A DNA stretch of 64,000 bases, from the NCBI RefSeq assembly GCF_949628215.1, contig NC_134283.1:22732975-22796974 (forward strand), in the 5' to 3' direction. Made by a program: the position numbers and the translations under genes. The DNA is from Phalacrocorax aristotelis (Eukaryota; Chordata; Aves; Suliformes; Phalacrocoracidae). Every line of letters begins with the position of its first letter. Within the stretch, counting starts at the first letter, position 1. The notes below the pieces were generated by a model that saw only the letters and a list, made by a program, of their open reading frames with translations, was not told the origin of the DNA and did not search any database. Below are positions 1 through 11,210 of this stretch, piece by piece.

Positions 1-3000
1 CTGCCAAGGGAGTGGGGCCAGGCAGGGGCACCAGCAGCCCCCACCCCACTGCAGCCAGCGGCATCACCGTCAACAGGAAACCGCACCCCAGCTGGCAGCT
101 CACATGGCAGCGTGCTGTGCCAGCAGCAGGGTGTCCCTGCTCCCCACAGATGCCCCCCTGGGAGCAGCCCCAGTGCCCGGGTGCTGGTGGATGGGGCCAG
201 GGTGGCAGAAGGTGGTAGCAGCCCTGATAATGCTGCTGCTGGTCCTCAGCATCTGGTTTCAGGAAGCCATGAGCCTAATTACATTAAATGAAATTAAACC
301 CAGGGAGATGCCTTCAGGGATGACCCAAACCCCATCCCCAAATCCCCAGCAAGGAGACAATGCACAAGCTGCCCACCCAAGCAGCCTGGGTGGGCATCCC
401 TGCAAAGCCTCAGCCTCCTTCCCTGGGCAGGACCTGAGGCAAGGGGGGGGCACACACTGCTCCCCCAGGCTCCCCACCCACAGCACAAGCAGAGGGAGAT
501 TATGGATTATGGGCCCAGGTGCTGACAGCTCCTCCAGCACAGGGTGAAGTGCCACATCTGTCAGCACGTCCTATGGGGTGGGGTGGGGGCCAGACAGACC
601 CCCAGCCCCCCAGAGAGGCCTCCGGACCATGGGAGAAGGTAGAGCTGGGGACACCCATCACCACAGGGAATATGAGGGTGACCCAAACCCCTCCCCATGC
701 TGGGGACAAGGGGCAGATGGTATGAATTACAACAGATTAGCCAAGTGTTTCTGAAGCCTCACACACCATCACCTCCACCCAGGGAGATATCTTTCACTTA
801 ATAAACCACAGAGAAGGAGGAAAATCTGATTTTCTGCCCAGACAACCTGAAGCAGCCAGGCAGAGATGACAAGTAGCCCCAAGGCTGGTGCAGATGTGAC
901 CACAGCTCCTGAATTAAAGCCCATTTCTCAAGAGCAGGAGCCAGCTCTGGTGCATCAATATTGGGGGCCCAGTAGCACAAGAGCAGCCATGAGATAAATC
1001 AGCATGGGGAGCTGCAGCCCTCCCCGTCACTAAAATCCACCAAGACGCCTTATCCCCCTGCCAAATCTGGGCAGCAGATGCTGCTTGCTAATGAAGCCGG
1101 GAGCTTGTTACACAGCATATGGCCCTAGTGCAGCCGGGACAGAAATGAGCCCAGCCACCTTTCCCTGCACAAGGCCAGTGCCTGCTCAAGGCAGCCAGGA
1201 TCCACCCATAAGCTTACAGTCAGCCTCAGAGCTGGCTTTAAGCTCTCAGGAAGGTGGCTTGGCACCTATAACTGCTAAGCTCAGCCTAAGGGTTTGCACC
1301 AGCAGTGTCAGCACATGCAAAAACACCAATCTTCCTCAGACGCAGGAGAAGTAGGCACAGGACAGCCTGGTACATAGCCCAGCCCTGGCACAGCAGTGAT
1401 GCTGCTGCCAGCAAGGGCCAACCCAGGGCTGCAAGCAGGGCAGAGGAAGTGTCTCTCCTGCCAGCAACACTGCAGTGCTTCAGGGTTTCGCAGAAAAAGG
1501 GTGCAGGAAATTTCCTAGAAGCAGCCACTTGCCGCATCCCAGGGCCGGATGGGATCTTCCAGCAGATGCCATCTCCACCAAGGTGAGATCGATTCCCCAG
1601 AAAGAGCAGCTGGACTCTCCTGGTCAAGGATTTGAGCTTCCCACAGGCAGGGATAAGTGGGAGGAGATGGCAGCACAAACATCACCTGGGAAAGGGCACA
1701 GCCCATACATCAGAGCTGAGCTGGGGTAGATGGGCGTTCCACCAAGAAGAGGGAGTTGAAGAGCTGCAGTGATAACTGCGTTAATAATCACCTTCAGAGG
1801 GAACACAGCAAACCCAGAACAAAGCACCAGCAAGCCGCAAAAGCTATCCATCAGCAAGATCTGTTGCTGGGAAAGACACCCACAGCCCAGGGACAGCTCG
1901 ACCAGATTGGCACCAATGCCAAGCCAGCACCAGTAAAACATCTGCCTGGGACCTTGGAGAGAGAGAGGCCAGATGGGAGCCTGACTGCAAAGTCAGACAG
2001 CTCCACCAGCCACGGCCAGGATGTGACACTGAAGATGCTCACAGGGAACAAAGCGGTGTCAGCAAAGCCATGGCTGGGGCACCTGTGGGGGAGCATTCCT
2101 GGGCTGCATAAAGGCTCCCCAGGGACCCCCAGCAGGCTGGAAAAACACCAACCAAGCCCCACATCCATCTCTCACATGTGATAACACATCAGGCCCCAGC
2201 AGCCTGCAAGGAGAGGCAGAAGATTGTGCCTAATGTCTACTACAGGCAGGACTAAGCCATCCACAAGCAGCAGAAGGGAAGACCAGCTCTTCTACATGGA
2301 CCACCGTGAGCTATCACCACCCCAGGACATCTCGGGGAAGGTATTTCCAGCCAGAAGAGAAAAGCACCACAGTCTCTGCAGGACCAGGAGAACATCTGGC
2401 CACATGGTGGGTCAGGTCAGCCATGGAAGATCCTTGAACTACCACGCAGTCAGGGTGCCACTCCACCCACCACACCATGGAGGTGGACAAGTCACAGGGG
2501 ACTGGGATAGACAGTGCCAGCAGGGACAAAGCCAGATTTTTGGGCAGTGCTGACCAAAGCAGTCACTCCAGAGTAAGCCCTGGGGATCAGAGTGTTAAGC
2601 AGCTCAGAGTTTGCAGCACCACAATAAAGCTACAGCAGTTTCAATGGAGTTGTAGCAGTTCAGGGGTATTTTGGTGGTGAAATTCTACTTTGCTTGTAAG
2701 GTGCCATCGCATCACTCCCCTTGTCATAAGAATAAACTCCCACTACATGCCACAAGCCCAGGCAAGCAGAAAAAGAGATGCAAGCCCTGTCCATCCCCAC
2801 ATCATGATGGGCTCTGCAGTTGCACCAACTGTACTTTCTCTTGCAGCTTGCAGAGCCATGTGGAGCTCAGGGGTTTTGTTTTTTAGAAACCAAGCAAAAC
2901 ACTTGAGTGAGCACAAGTTGAGCTTCAGCTAAGGCAGCTTTTAAAATACATTGAGCTGTTTAGACCTCCAGGTTAAGAGCCATACCCCCATGACCACCTC

Positions 3001-6000
3001 AAACCACACCAGCCCCTTCAGTACCTGATTTAAGTTGTCCGCTCCTCACCCTCCACCTGCAGCTCCCACCAGCTCTTCAGAGTCAGAGTTTGAGTATCAC
3101 AAGACTACTTTGGTGCATTTTCCTAAATTACATGAAGGTGGCCCTCCAGGCTGATGTGCTTGGACATAGTCATGCTGAACCAGGCTGAAGGGCAATGCAC
3201 AGGGCAGCACCCAGACATGACCTTCAGCTGAAGGGGGGAAAGAAATCAGCACAGGATGGCTGCACACACCAGATTACAGAGCTTGGTAACTGGGACCCTG
3301 GAGACAAGCAAGCATTGCTCACAGTGTCTTTGGACAGGGTTATGAGAAGCAGATGTGCATGGCGTGATGTTTATACTAAACTGGAGTATGACCACCAGAG
3401 TGGAGAAACAGGGTAGGGAGGGATCACAGATCTGCTCAAGGGTATGTCTGGTGGAATCTGAGAGACCCAGCACGAGAAGATCAGCACCACCAGAAGAAAC
3501 AGAGAAAGGCTTAGAAGAGGCCAGACATCCAAAGCCTCTGCAGAAGACATCAGGGCAGGTACCTCCTCCAGGACCTCGACTCACCTGCCCATCCTCAGCC
3601 TGCCCGGGGAGCACCCACCATCTGGCTCCCCAGTGTCAGCCGCCCAGCAAAAGGCTGTACCAACACAAAGCCTGTAAAGCTGAAAACTGCTTTTCAAGAT
3701 TACAGCCTTAGAGCCAGCAAATCCTGGGACAGCACCATGCGCGACAGGGAAGTCAGCTCTCAACAAGAAAGTTGATAAAAGGGCTGGCAGCTCTCCAGGA
3801 CCAAAGGAAGCAGAAGTGATAATGTTGCATGTGGAAGCGTGCACAGGCTGGGACAGGAGAACAGGTATTGGAGACCGTGGATATACCCTAGCAGCCAGGG
3901 GAACCCAGAGGAGGAGGTAACAGGCATATGCTGGGCAAGGTCAAAAACAAGTCCCAAACTGTACCTATAGCAGTGCACTGACAGCAGCAACAGTCTTGGG
4001 CATTTTACACCTTGCTGGCTCCACAGAAGTATCTCAGATCTGAGACTGCAGGAGGTGAAGAGGTATGAAAGCCCTGCAGCCTTTCCCCCTGCACAGGTCA
4101 GCTGGGTAAGCAGAAGTCACCCAGCTGGGGTTTTGGACCCAGCACTGAAAGAAGGCTATGGGAAGAAGGCAAATGCTTGCCCAGGCTTGGTGGAGGCACT
4201 TTGAAGATGCCCTCACCCCATCCCCACTCAAGCCAAACCCTGGCTTGCCAAGTCCACCACCCCTATGCTACCAGTAGTAAAGCAGCACAGCTCTCTGTAA
4301 GCAGATTCTGCCTTGAGGAGAGCTGGACTCAGTGGGTAACACAATCCCAGACCTCATTAAAGATGTGCTGCTCATTGGACTAGAGTGCAGCAACTGCCTA
4401 CACTTCTTCCGAAGCATCTGTTCCCATCTGACAATCTCATTTCTGCAGGGAAGTCTCTGCTTTGTTGCTCTCATGTCCCCACATAACCCCGAGCACTAAT
4501 CAAGCCAGCTTGGGTTTCTCTACCAACTCTGTTCTCCCACAGTGTGCAACTTCTACACGCTTTTCCTCCTAATTAGCTGTGCTCATCATTTTTGGTTAAC
4601 GGTGCTAAAAAACCACCCCAACAGGTCTGTGTTTTTAGCAGGCTTTGAAGTGCTTATTAAATAGATAAATGAGAAAAAGCTGAGCATATATATCTAAACA
4701 TCTGTGGTAAGCAGGGGTAGGTATCTTTCTGAAGAAACCTATTGAGGAAAAGAATAATTCTAAAACTGTGGAGGGCTGCTGGCAGGGTCAGGGGAGAGCT
4801 TCAGCCCTGCAAAGAAAGGCAGAGGAAGGTTTTCTGCTCTGCTCCCAGACACTGGCAGCAAAACCCATAACTAGAGACTAGATGCTGCATATTTTTTTCC
4901 TCCATTAAATATGCAAAGGACTGCTGGTACACCAGGGTTGGAGTTTGGGTGTTTGGTTTTGTTCCTTTCCCCTCCTCAGCTTGGAGGAGCTGTTGTCTCT
5001 GCTGTTATTTTTTTAATAGATCCTGGAAAACCAAAGGAGTTCCAGGAAACGAGCTGATTTTCAGCTTGCACTTAGCCTGGGGAAGACCTCAGGTATCTCT
5101 GAGCTGTCTCACTGGCTCCAGAAGCAGAGAAAAAGTTCCCTATGGAGAGCTATAGTGTCACTGCATGAAGCTTGACTCATCACAAGGCTGCTGGCAGGCT
5201 CAGCACCAAATACAGGCTGCGAGCGTGCCATGCCAGTGCTCCAGCCATGACCTGGAGCGGTGGTGCCCATCTCCAAGCCAGCATGCATTACTCAATGGCC
5301 CCAAAGTCTGGACCCCTAACATCTTCCAATCACCCAGTTTAGTTGGAAAATGGGACTAAGGGAGAGCATCAAAGTCCAGATGGGAGCAATGCTGCTCTCT
5401 TACCAAGGAAAGTGATTTATCTTCACAGCAGAACAGCAAGAATCCCAATGTCTGGATTGAATCACTCCATCCTGCTGCAGTCATCAGATGCTTCAACATC
5501 TGTTGAGTCCATGGGAAATATTGAAGCTCTGCTTGACTATGATCAAGTTGCAAAGCCTCTGTTAACCTTGAACATGATCTGAAGCTCTGACCCATTTCAG
5601 ATTGTTAATGGGGCATGCAATTGTAACAATAGAGCCTCACCAGGAAAACCAAGTTTTCCCCTCTTCTCCTCCTTCCTCACTGCAGGGGAAACATGGCAGG
5701 TTTTGGTCTGGAGCAGCCCGACCTGCCAACAAGTTTTGTTCACAAAGATCATTTGTTATGGGACAGACTGGTCTGCAGATGCCTCCTGGGTTTGTAGGCT
5801 ACACCAAGGAGGAACAAGGATGCAAGGGACCCAAATCACCTCCTGCAGGCAGCAGTCCTATGGCTTTGGGTTATTTCAGAGCTGTGTAATTCTAGTGCAA
5901 CCTTTACAGACAGCAATGCTTCACTGTTTTCAACTTATCATCCAAGCTGAAGTGTAAGAATTAATATCTTGCAACACAGGTCATGTCTTCCCTCTACCCT

Positions 6001-9000
6001 GGCAAAACCCTGCAGGCAGGCAGGGTCTATGGGCTAGTTTGCATTCAGTCGTCTTCAAGGATCTGCAGTAAATTGGGTGATTGGCTACTGTCTGAAAAAC
6101 CACTCTAAGCAGCTGCACACAGCAGAGCTATACAACAGCAAGGGGCTCACAACTGCTCCAGCTGCACTGCAGAGCCACAGGATGCTCAGAGCACTCCCTC
6201 CACCACCTCCAAACCCTAAACCCAGTTGTGTTGGGTGGCTTACATGGAATTGCCAAATCTCCAGGCATCCAATAAGACCAGAGACCAAAGGATGATCAAG
6301 GCTAACAACTAAACCGACCCAGGTCAAAAACCAAACATTGCATGAAGTGCTGTCAGCCTGAATCTGGAGAGGCCAAGCAATGGTGGCTCATCACCTCCCC
6401 CTGAGACTGCTCTTGCAGACCGTCACCCTTGCACAGGCTACAGAGACTAGAGCGCTTTTTATATCTATTCTTGATGGTAGGAAGGAGGTAGGGGATAAAA
6501 AGCAACACCCCTCCTCTTTGCTCACACAGCTCAGAGGACTCTGACACACACCAGGACACCCAATAGTGCCATTTTCAGGTTTGGAAAGGGGCATGCACAC
6601 CCAGAAACAAGCCCTTTGATGCTTGGAGCAATGCTGCTCCTGATGAGCTGCCAGCACACACCTGCATGGCTGCCCCATGGGTGCCAACCACCAGGATCAG
6701 CACCCTGGGTTGCCCTGACCCACACATAGGCAGCAAAGGATGCCAGGTATCAGCTACCCCACAGCTTGCTGGTGCCAGATCAGCCTTGAGCCAGGCAGCT
6801 GTCTGTATCCAGCCTGCCCACACCACAGGTGTGCTGGGGTCCCTCCAGCTTCCCACACTTGGCCAAAGCCTGTGCCAGACCATGGGCTCATCTTCAAGGT
6901 GGATTTGGACTCATGGGCAGGCTCAGGACAACATGTCAAGGGCAGCATGGAGATGGCTGCCATCTTCTTCCCAGCCCTGGGTCAGAGCAGCTGATCTACA
7001 CCCCCCTCATCCTGCCTGTCCTCCCAGGGCTGACCTCTCCCAGCCCAAGCTGAACAGGGCATTCTCCTCCTCACTGCAAACAGCTGTGACCTCCCCTAGG
7101 AAGGCAGGATTAACACTTTCCTTACTCCCTGCCCCTGGCAAGGCTGCATACACTAGAGCCTCACTCCTGGAGAAGACAGGCAATCGGGATGCATAGCAAG
7201 AGCCCCAAGGTCACAGCCACATAAACACAGCACCACAGGGACTAGTGGCCATCTACTTTGCTAGCCCAGAGGATGCACCATGGGAGACCACAGCATTCCT
7301 TGCTCCCCTCCAGCAGCAGGCAGCTGCCCATCCCTGCTCCAACCAAACTCCAGCCCCATGTGCAACACCCGAAATGCAAACCTGGAACAGAAGGGAAAGC
7401 CACAACTTTCTAGTCCCTGCTGCTACCACAGGGTCAGCAGCTTTGCTCTGCAACAGCTCCACAGCTGCTCTGCTACTTTCCCACTGAACTGCACAATTTT
7501 CCTTCAACCCCTCTCATAAACTCAGTTTTGATAAGCCAGTGATGTCTGGACCAGCACATAGGGCTGGAGCATCACAGGCAGAGCTCAACTTGGGGTTGTT
7601 CCAAGGGGGTCTTGGATTGCTGGGACACCTTGACCAGGAGATACAACAGCACTAAAGCCACATTCCCTTGCTCCAGGTAAGGATCACTGAACCTGTGCTG
7701 CAGCAAATCCCTGCTGCAGGATTAAGCCAGCAGCCAAGAAGTATAAGAGGAAACAATGCCCAAAGACTTTTGGGCTGGGACCTGCGCTGCTCTGTGGTGG
7801 GCATCAGGAGTGGATTTTATTGTGTTTCTTGGTTGACCTGCACAGTCCAGCATGACATCCAGCATGGCAGAAGCCCTGTCTGCGACCTCACACACCTTCA
7901 CTGATACCCAGAACCACAAGGCACCCAAGTCCACACTTCTCCCTCTGCCATGTTTTGCTTCCCATGAGCAAAAGGAAGGCCAGGCTGCCTTTCTCCAAGA
8001 GAAGGTTGCTCCTGCACTGACCCTCCCCAGCTACTCCCACAGGAGACATTGGTGACACTCAATACCCACTTGCCAGGAGGTGTCCAGAATTAATCCACAA
8101 AAGAATCAGGCTAATTACTATGCAAATACTTAAGTGAGGGATGTCATCCTAGCCAAAACAGCCCTTGCATCTGCCCCTTGGCAGGCACCTGCTGGAGCAG
8201 CAGTAAGGAAGCACCAATCTTACACCACAGGCAGCATCTCAAACCTGTAAAACCACAAAGTATTTACAGCTGAAAGCAAACACACCAGAGCTGCAGAGGT
8301 GTCACCTCAATGCACCAGGGCAAGAACACCTTGTTCCAGCCACTGACTCACTAATTATACAGGCAATGCCACAGAGCGAGGGCTGGCTTGACCTGGCATG
8401 CCACAAAGCACCTACAAGCACGTGGCTGTCAGACATGTCCTCCCCAGGTAGCCCTGCCCCACCAGAGCTTTAACCTTCACTCAGTTGAATCCTTCATTCA
8501 TTTGCTTACTTGCCCCTCTGAGCTTCCTCCTCCAGAATGGCCTCGCTCTGCTTCCCACCAGTGCCACAGAGCCCTTCAAGCTGGACAGGTGACCCAGCTC
8601 TCACCTTTCCTTCTCAAAGCGACTCTCCATCACAAGACCCAATTTTCTAGGTAACACACACACCCCCTTTGCCAACCTGGCAGTTTCCCAGCCCAGACAT
8701 TCCCACCAGGATGCAAGCTCCTGGCCTTGCGGACACCACCAAGGTCATGCCCACAGGTTTCCCTCCCCTCTGCATCCATGTGAAGGCAGCAGCACCCGCC
8801 CAGCACACCTGTGGCAACAACCACCCTGACTCCAGTGCTTCCTCCTCATACCGTGCCTGCTGCCATCATCTCACAGCAAAGTACCTGCTGACCCCAGCTA
8901 CCTTCATCATCCTCCAAGTCCCACTGCCAGGAGGGAGGAGAAGGGAAAGCACTTGTGTACCAAGATATCCTGAAGAAATTCAGCCACCAAGCCAGACCTG

Positions 9001-9699
9001 TGCAAATCCTGGGCTGGGAGTACAGCACATCCCCTGCAGAGCCACCTTCCCGAAGGAGCAGCTCTGTACCAGGCAGCCAGAAGAGGAGCTGGGCAGCAGC
9101 TAAGCAGCACCTCCCAAAGATGCCCCTGCAAAGAGGGGGAACAGCCTCGTTTGCCCCAGCAGCTCCTGGGACAGAGATCTGGAAGAAGTAGTGGTGCTCA
9201 GCCCCAGGTGGCCAGCTCTGTTGTACCCTCTAGAAATGCCACAAGAAGCTTTCTAAGAACAAGCATGGCTCCAGAGGCGAGGAGAGGACAGCCCTCGGAC
9301 CAGCCAAGGCACTCCAAAAGCAGTGGTCCAGCTCTGCGCCAGCCCCACCACGCACCCCATCCAATCTCCCAGCTTTCAGGAAAAGCATCTCCCTGCATCA
9401 CGCTGTGACTGGTGGTCGATGCTCGAGTCGAGGAGCCGCTGGCAGGGGCCAATGTAGCTCCCTAAAAGCCTCCTCGCTTTGGGGCGACGGTAACAGTAGC
9501 TACAGCCCGGCCAGTTCCGCTTGGACGTGGAGGAGGAGGAGGGATGAGCAGGTGAGCTGGTGGCTCTGCCCCGGGATGGCACCCAGGTGGGACCCCGCTT
9601 GCAGCACCAGACCGGTGGCCGTGGGACACCCCGCTCCCCACCGACCCCGACCCTACGCCGGGGCCGTAAAGGGCTTCGAGGCCGTGTCCCCACACTCAC
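1..9699 (-). other. HSD11B2: Intron 1 of HSD11B2 (5' part of the window), no exon seen
   Basis: This stretch lies downstream of the donor that closes HSD11B2 exon 1 and reads as non-coding sequence. On the minus strand I looked for the next expected exon, which should begin with the rest of the Gly-rich TGxxxGxG motif and later carry NNAG and YxxxK, and found none. The open frames here are short, lack domain signals and look random. There are AT-rich islands around 4560-4720 and 4880-5020, and otherwise moderately GC-rich unique sequence. I cannot exclude an unannotated non-coding RNA. The intron assignment is an inference from the incomplete gene. Confidence 0.55.
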
Positions 9700-9970
9700 C
9701 TGTGACCAGCACGGCTCTGCTCGCCACCGGCAGCAGCCTGCGGGGCGATGCCCGCCACAGCAGCAGGCAGGCGGCAGCTGCGGCCAGGGCGAGCCCCAGG
9801 GGCAGCGGCAGGCAGGCTCGGCACAGGCTCTGCAGCCCAGCCAGCAGCGCCAGAGGCAGCACCAGCCCCCGGCCCGGCCCCAGGGCCCTCCGAGCCGCCC
9901 GCAGCGCCAGGCTGCCGGCCAGCGCCGCCCACAGCGCGCCGTACGCCCAGCGCTCCAGCCCCGGCTCCAT
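9700..9970 (-). CDS. HSD11B2: 11-beta-hydroxysteroid dehydrogenase type 2, exon 1 (partial gene)
   Basis: Exon 1 encodes the first 90 codons plus one base. The predicted start is the ATG at 9970-9968, with G at -3 and +4. The protein begins MEPGLERWAYG, continues with several hydrophobic segments expected of the ER membrane anchor, and ends in RLLPVASRAVLVTG. That end matches the mammalian enzyme up to the beginning of the Rossmann TGxxxGxG cofactor motif. The exon ends GTC ACA G followed by a GTGAGTG donor, in phase 1. Known family role: NAD-dependent oxidation of cortisol or corticosterone to the inert 11-keto form, protecting the mineralocorticoid receptor. Catalytic residues lie in later exons that are outside the window. 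The identity rests on this one exon, but the C-terminal half of it is distinctive. Confidence 0.8.
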
Positions 9971-10025
9971 CCCGGGCCCGGGCCCGGCCCCGCCGCTGCC
10001 GCCGCGCCCGGCCCTGCCGCGCCCG

Positions 10026-10031
10026 TTTATA
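10026..10031 (-). promoter_or_regulatory. HSD11B2: TATA box of HSD11B2
   Basis: The minus strand reads TATAAA here, 56 bases upstream of the proposed start codon. That would place transcription initiation near 10000 and give a 5' UTR of roughly 30 bases. It lies in otherwise pure GC sequence, so it stands out. Function is inferred from position only. Confidence 0.55.
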
Positions 10032-10051
10032 ACCGCCCCGGCGGTGGGAAA

Positions 10052-10080
10052 GGGGCGGCACCGCTCCCCTCCCCGCCAAT
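10052..10080. promoter_or_regulatory. HSD11B2: GC box and CCAAT box upstream of HSD11B2
   Basis: GGGGCGG (Sp1-type) lies at 10052-10058 and CCAAT (NF-Y type, plus strand, so inverted relative to the gene) at 10076-10080. They sit about 25 and 50 bases upstream of the TATA box, the normal order for a vertebrate promoter. Confidence 0.45.
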
Positions 10081-10197
10081 GGGAGGCGATCGGCTCCCCA
10101 CCGGGGTTCCGGGCACCCCCGGGACCGGCCCGGCACCGCACCGAGGGAGCGGTGCCGGGGTCGGCGGCGGCGAGCCCGCAGGGACGTCCTGACGGCT

Positions 10198-11210
10198 ACC
10201 ACTCGGCTCGGCTCGGCTCAGCACACCGTGCTGCCTACGTAGGCACGGCTCGCAGCTCAGCTAGGCTCGGTTCAGCGCGGCTACGGACATCGGGCCACCT
10301 ACAGCACGGCTTGGCTCGGCTCAGCTCGGTTCGGGACGGCTCAGGACATGACGCTGCCTAGGTAGGCGCAGTTCAGCTTGGCACGGCTCGGCGCGGCTCG
10401 GCTCAGCACAGCTTGGCATCATGCCATGTAGGTAGGCATGGCTTGGCTTTGCATGGCTCAGCTCGATTCAGCTCAACTCAGCTCAGCACGGCTCAGGACA
10501 TCATGCCACCTACAGCCTGGCTCAGCTCAGCTCAGCATGGCTTGGGACATCGTGCCACCTAGGTGAGCACAGCTCTGCTCAGCGCAGCTCATCTCAGCAC
10601 AGCCCAGTTGCGCTTGGCATCATGCCACCTAGGTAGGCACGACTCGGCTTGGCATGGCTCAGCTCGACTCAGGACATCATGCCACCTAGGTGGGCACAGC
10701 TTGGCTCAGCACAGTTCAGCTCGGCCACAGTTCAATTCAGCTTGGCTCAGCATGGCTTGGCGTCATGCCACCTAAGTGGGCATGGCTCAGTTTGGCACGA
10801 CTCAGCTCAACTCAGTTCAGCATGGCTCAGGACATCATGCCACGTACAGCATGCCTAAGCTCAGCAGAGCTCAGGACATCATGCCACCTAGGTGGGCACA
10901 GCTCGGCTCAGCATGGCTCAGCTTGGCTCAGCTCAATTCAGCACAGCTTGACACAGCACAGCTTGGCTTGTCACAGCATGGCTCAGCTCAGTTCAGCGTG
11001 GCTCAGCACATCATGCCACCTAGGCAGGCACAGCTCAGCTCAACTCAGCTTGGGTCAGCATGGCTTGACTTGGTTCATCATGGCTTGAGATGTCATGCCA
11101 CCTACAGCACAGCACAGCTCAGCTCAGCTCAGTTCAGCATGGCTCAACATGGCATGGCTTGGCACAGCTCAGCTTGGCTTGGTTCTGCCCGGCTCAGCTT
11201 GGCTCAGTGC
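10198..11210. repeat. Composite minisatellite upstream of HSD11B2
   Basis: A tandem array of about 1 kb is built from degenerate pentamers of the type GGCTC/AGCTC. It is punctuated by a recurring marker of the form ACATCATGCCACCTAGGTRGG. I count about 13 markers, near 10227, 10286, 10346, 10417, 10497, 10547, 10616, 10673, 10759, 10831, 10872, 11007 and 11089, so the higher-order unit is roughly 40-135 bp with variable pentamer number. Long open frames on the plus strand within it are repeat artefacts. Confidence 0.85.

Larger units (their letters stand above)
9640..10330. promoter_or_regulatory. HSD11B2: CpG island over the HSD11B2 promoter and first exon
   Basis: The sequence is very GC-rich with dense CpG from about 9640, covering exon 1, the 5' UTR and the upstream flank, and it grades into the repeat array beginning near 10198. 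It contains GC boxes and an inverted CCAAT box. This is the usual profile of a vertebrate housekeeping or tissue-regulated promoter. Confidence 0.75.

Noticed and set aside
9405-10361. 318-codon plus-strand open frame
   Set aside because: It is antisense to HSD11B2 exon 1 and runs into the repeat array; composition reflects the CpG island and repeats.
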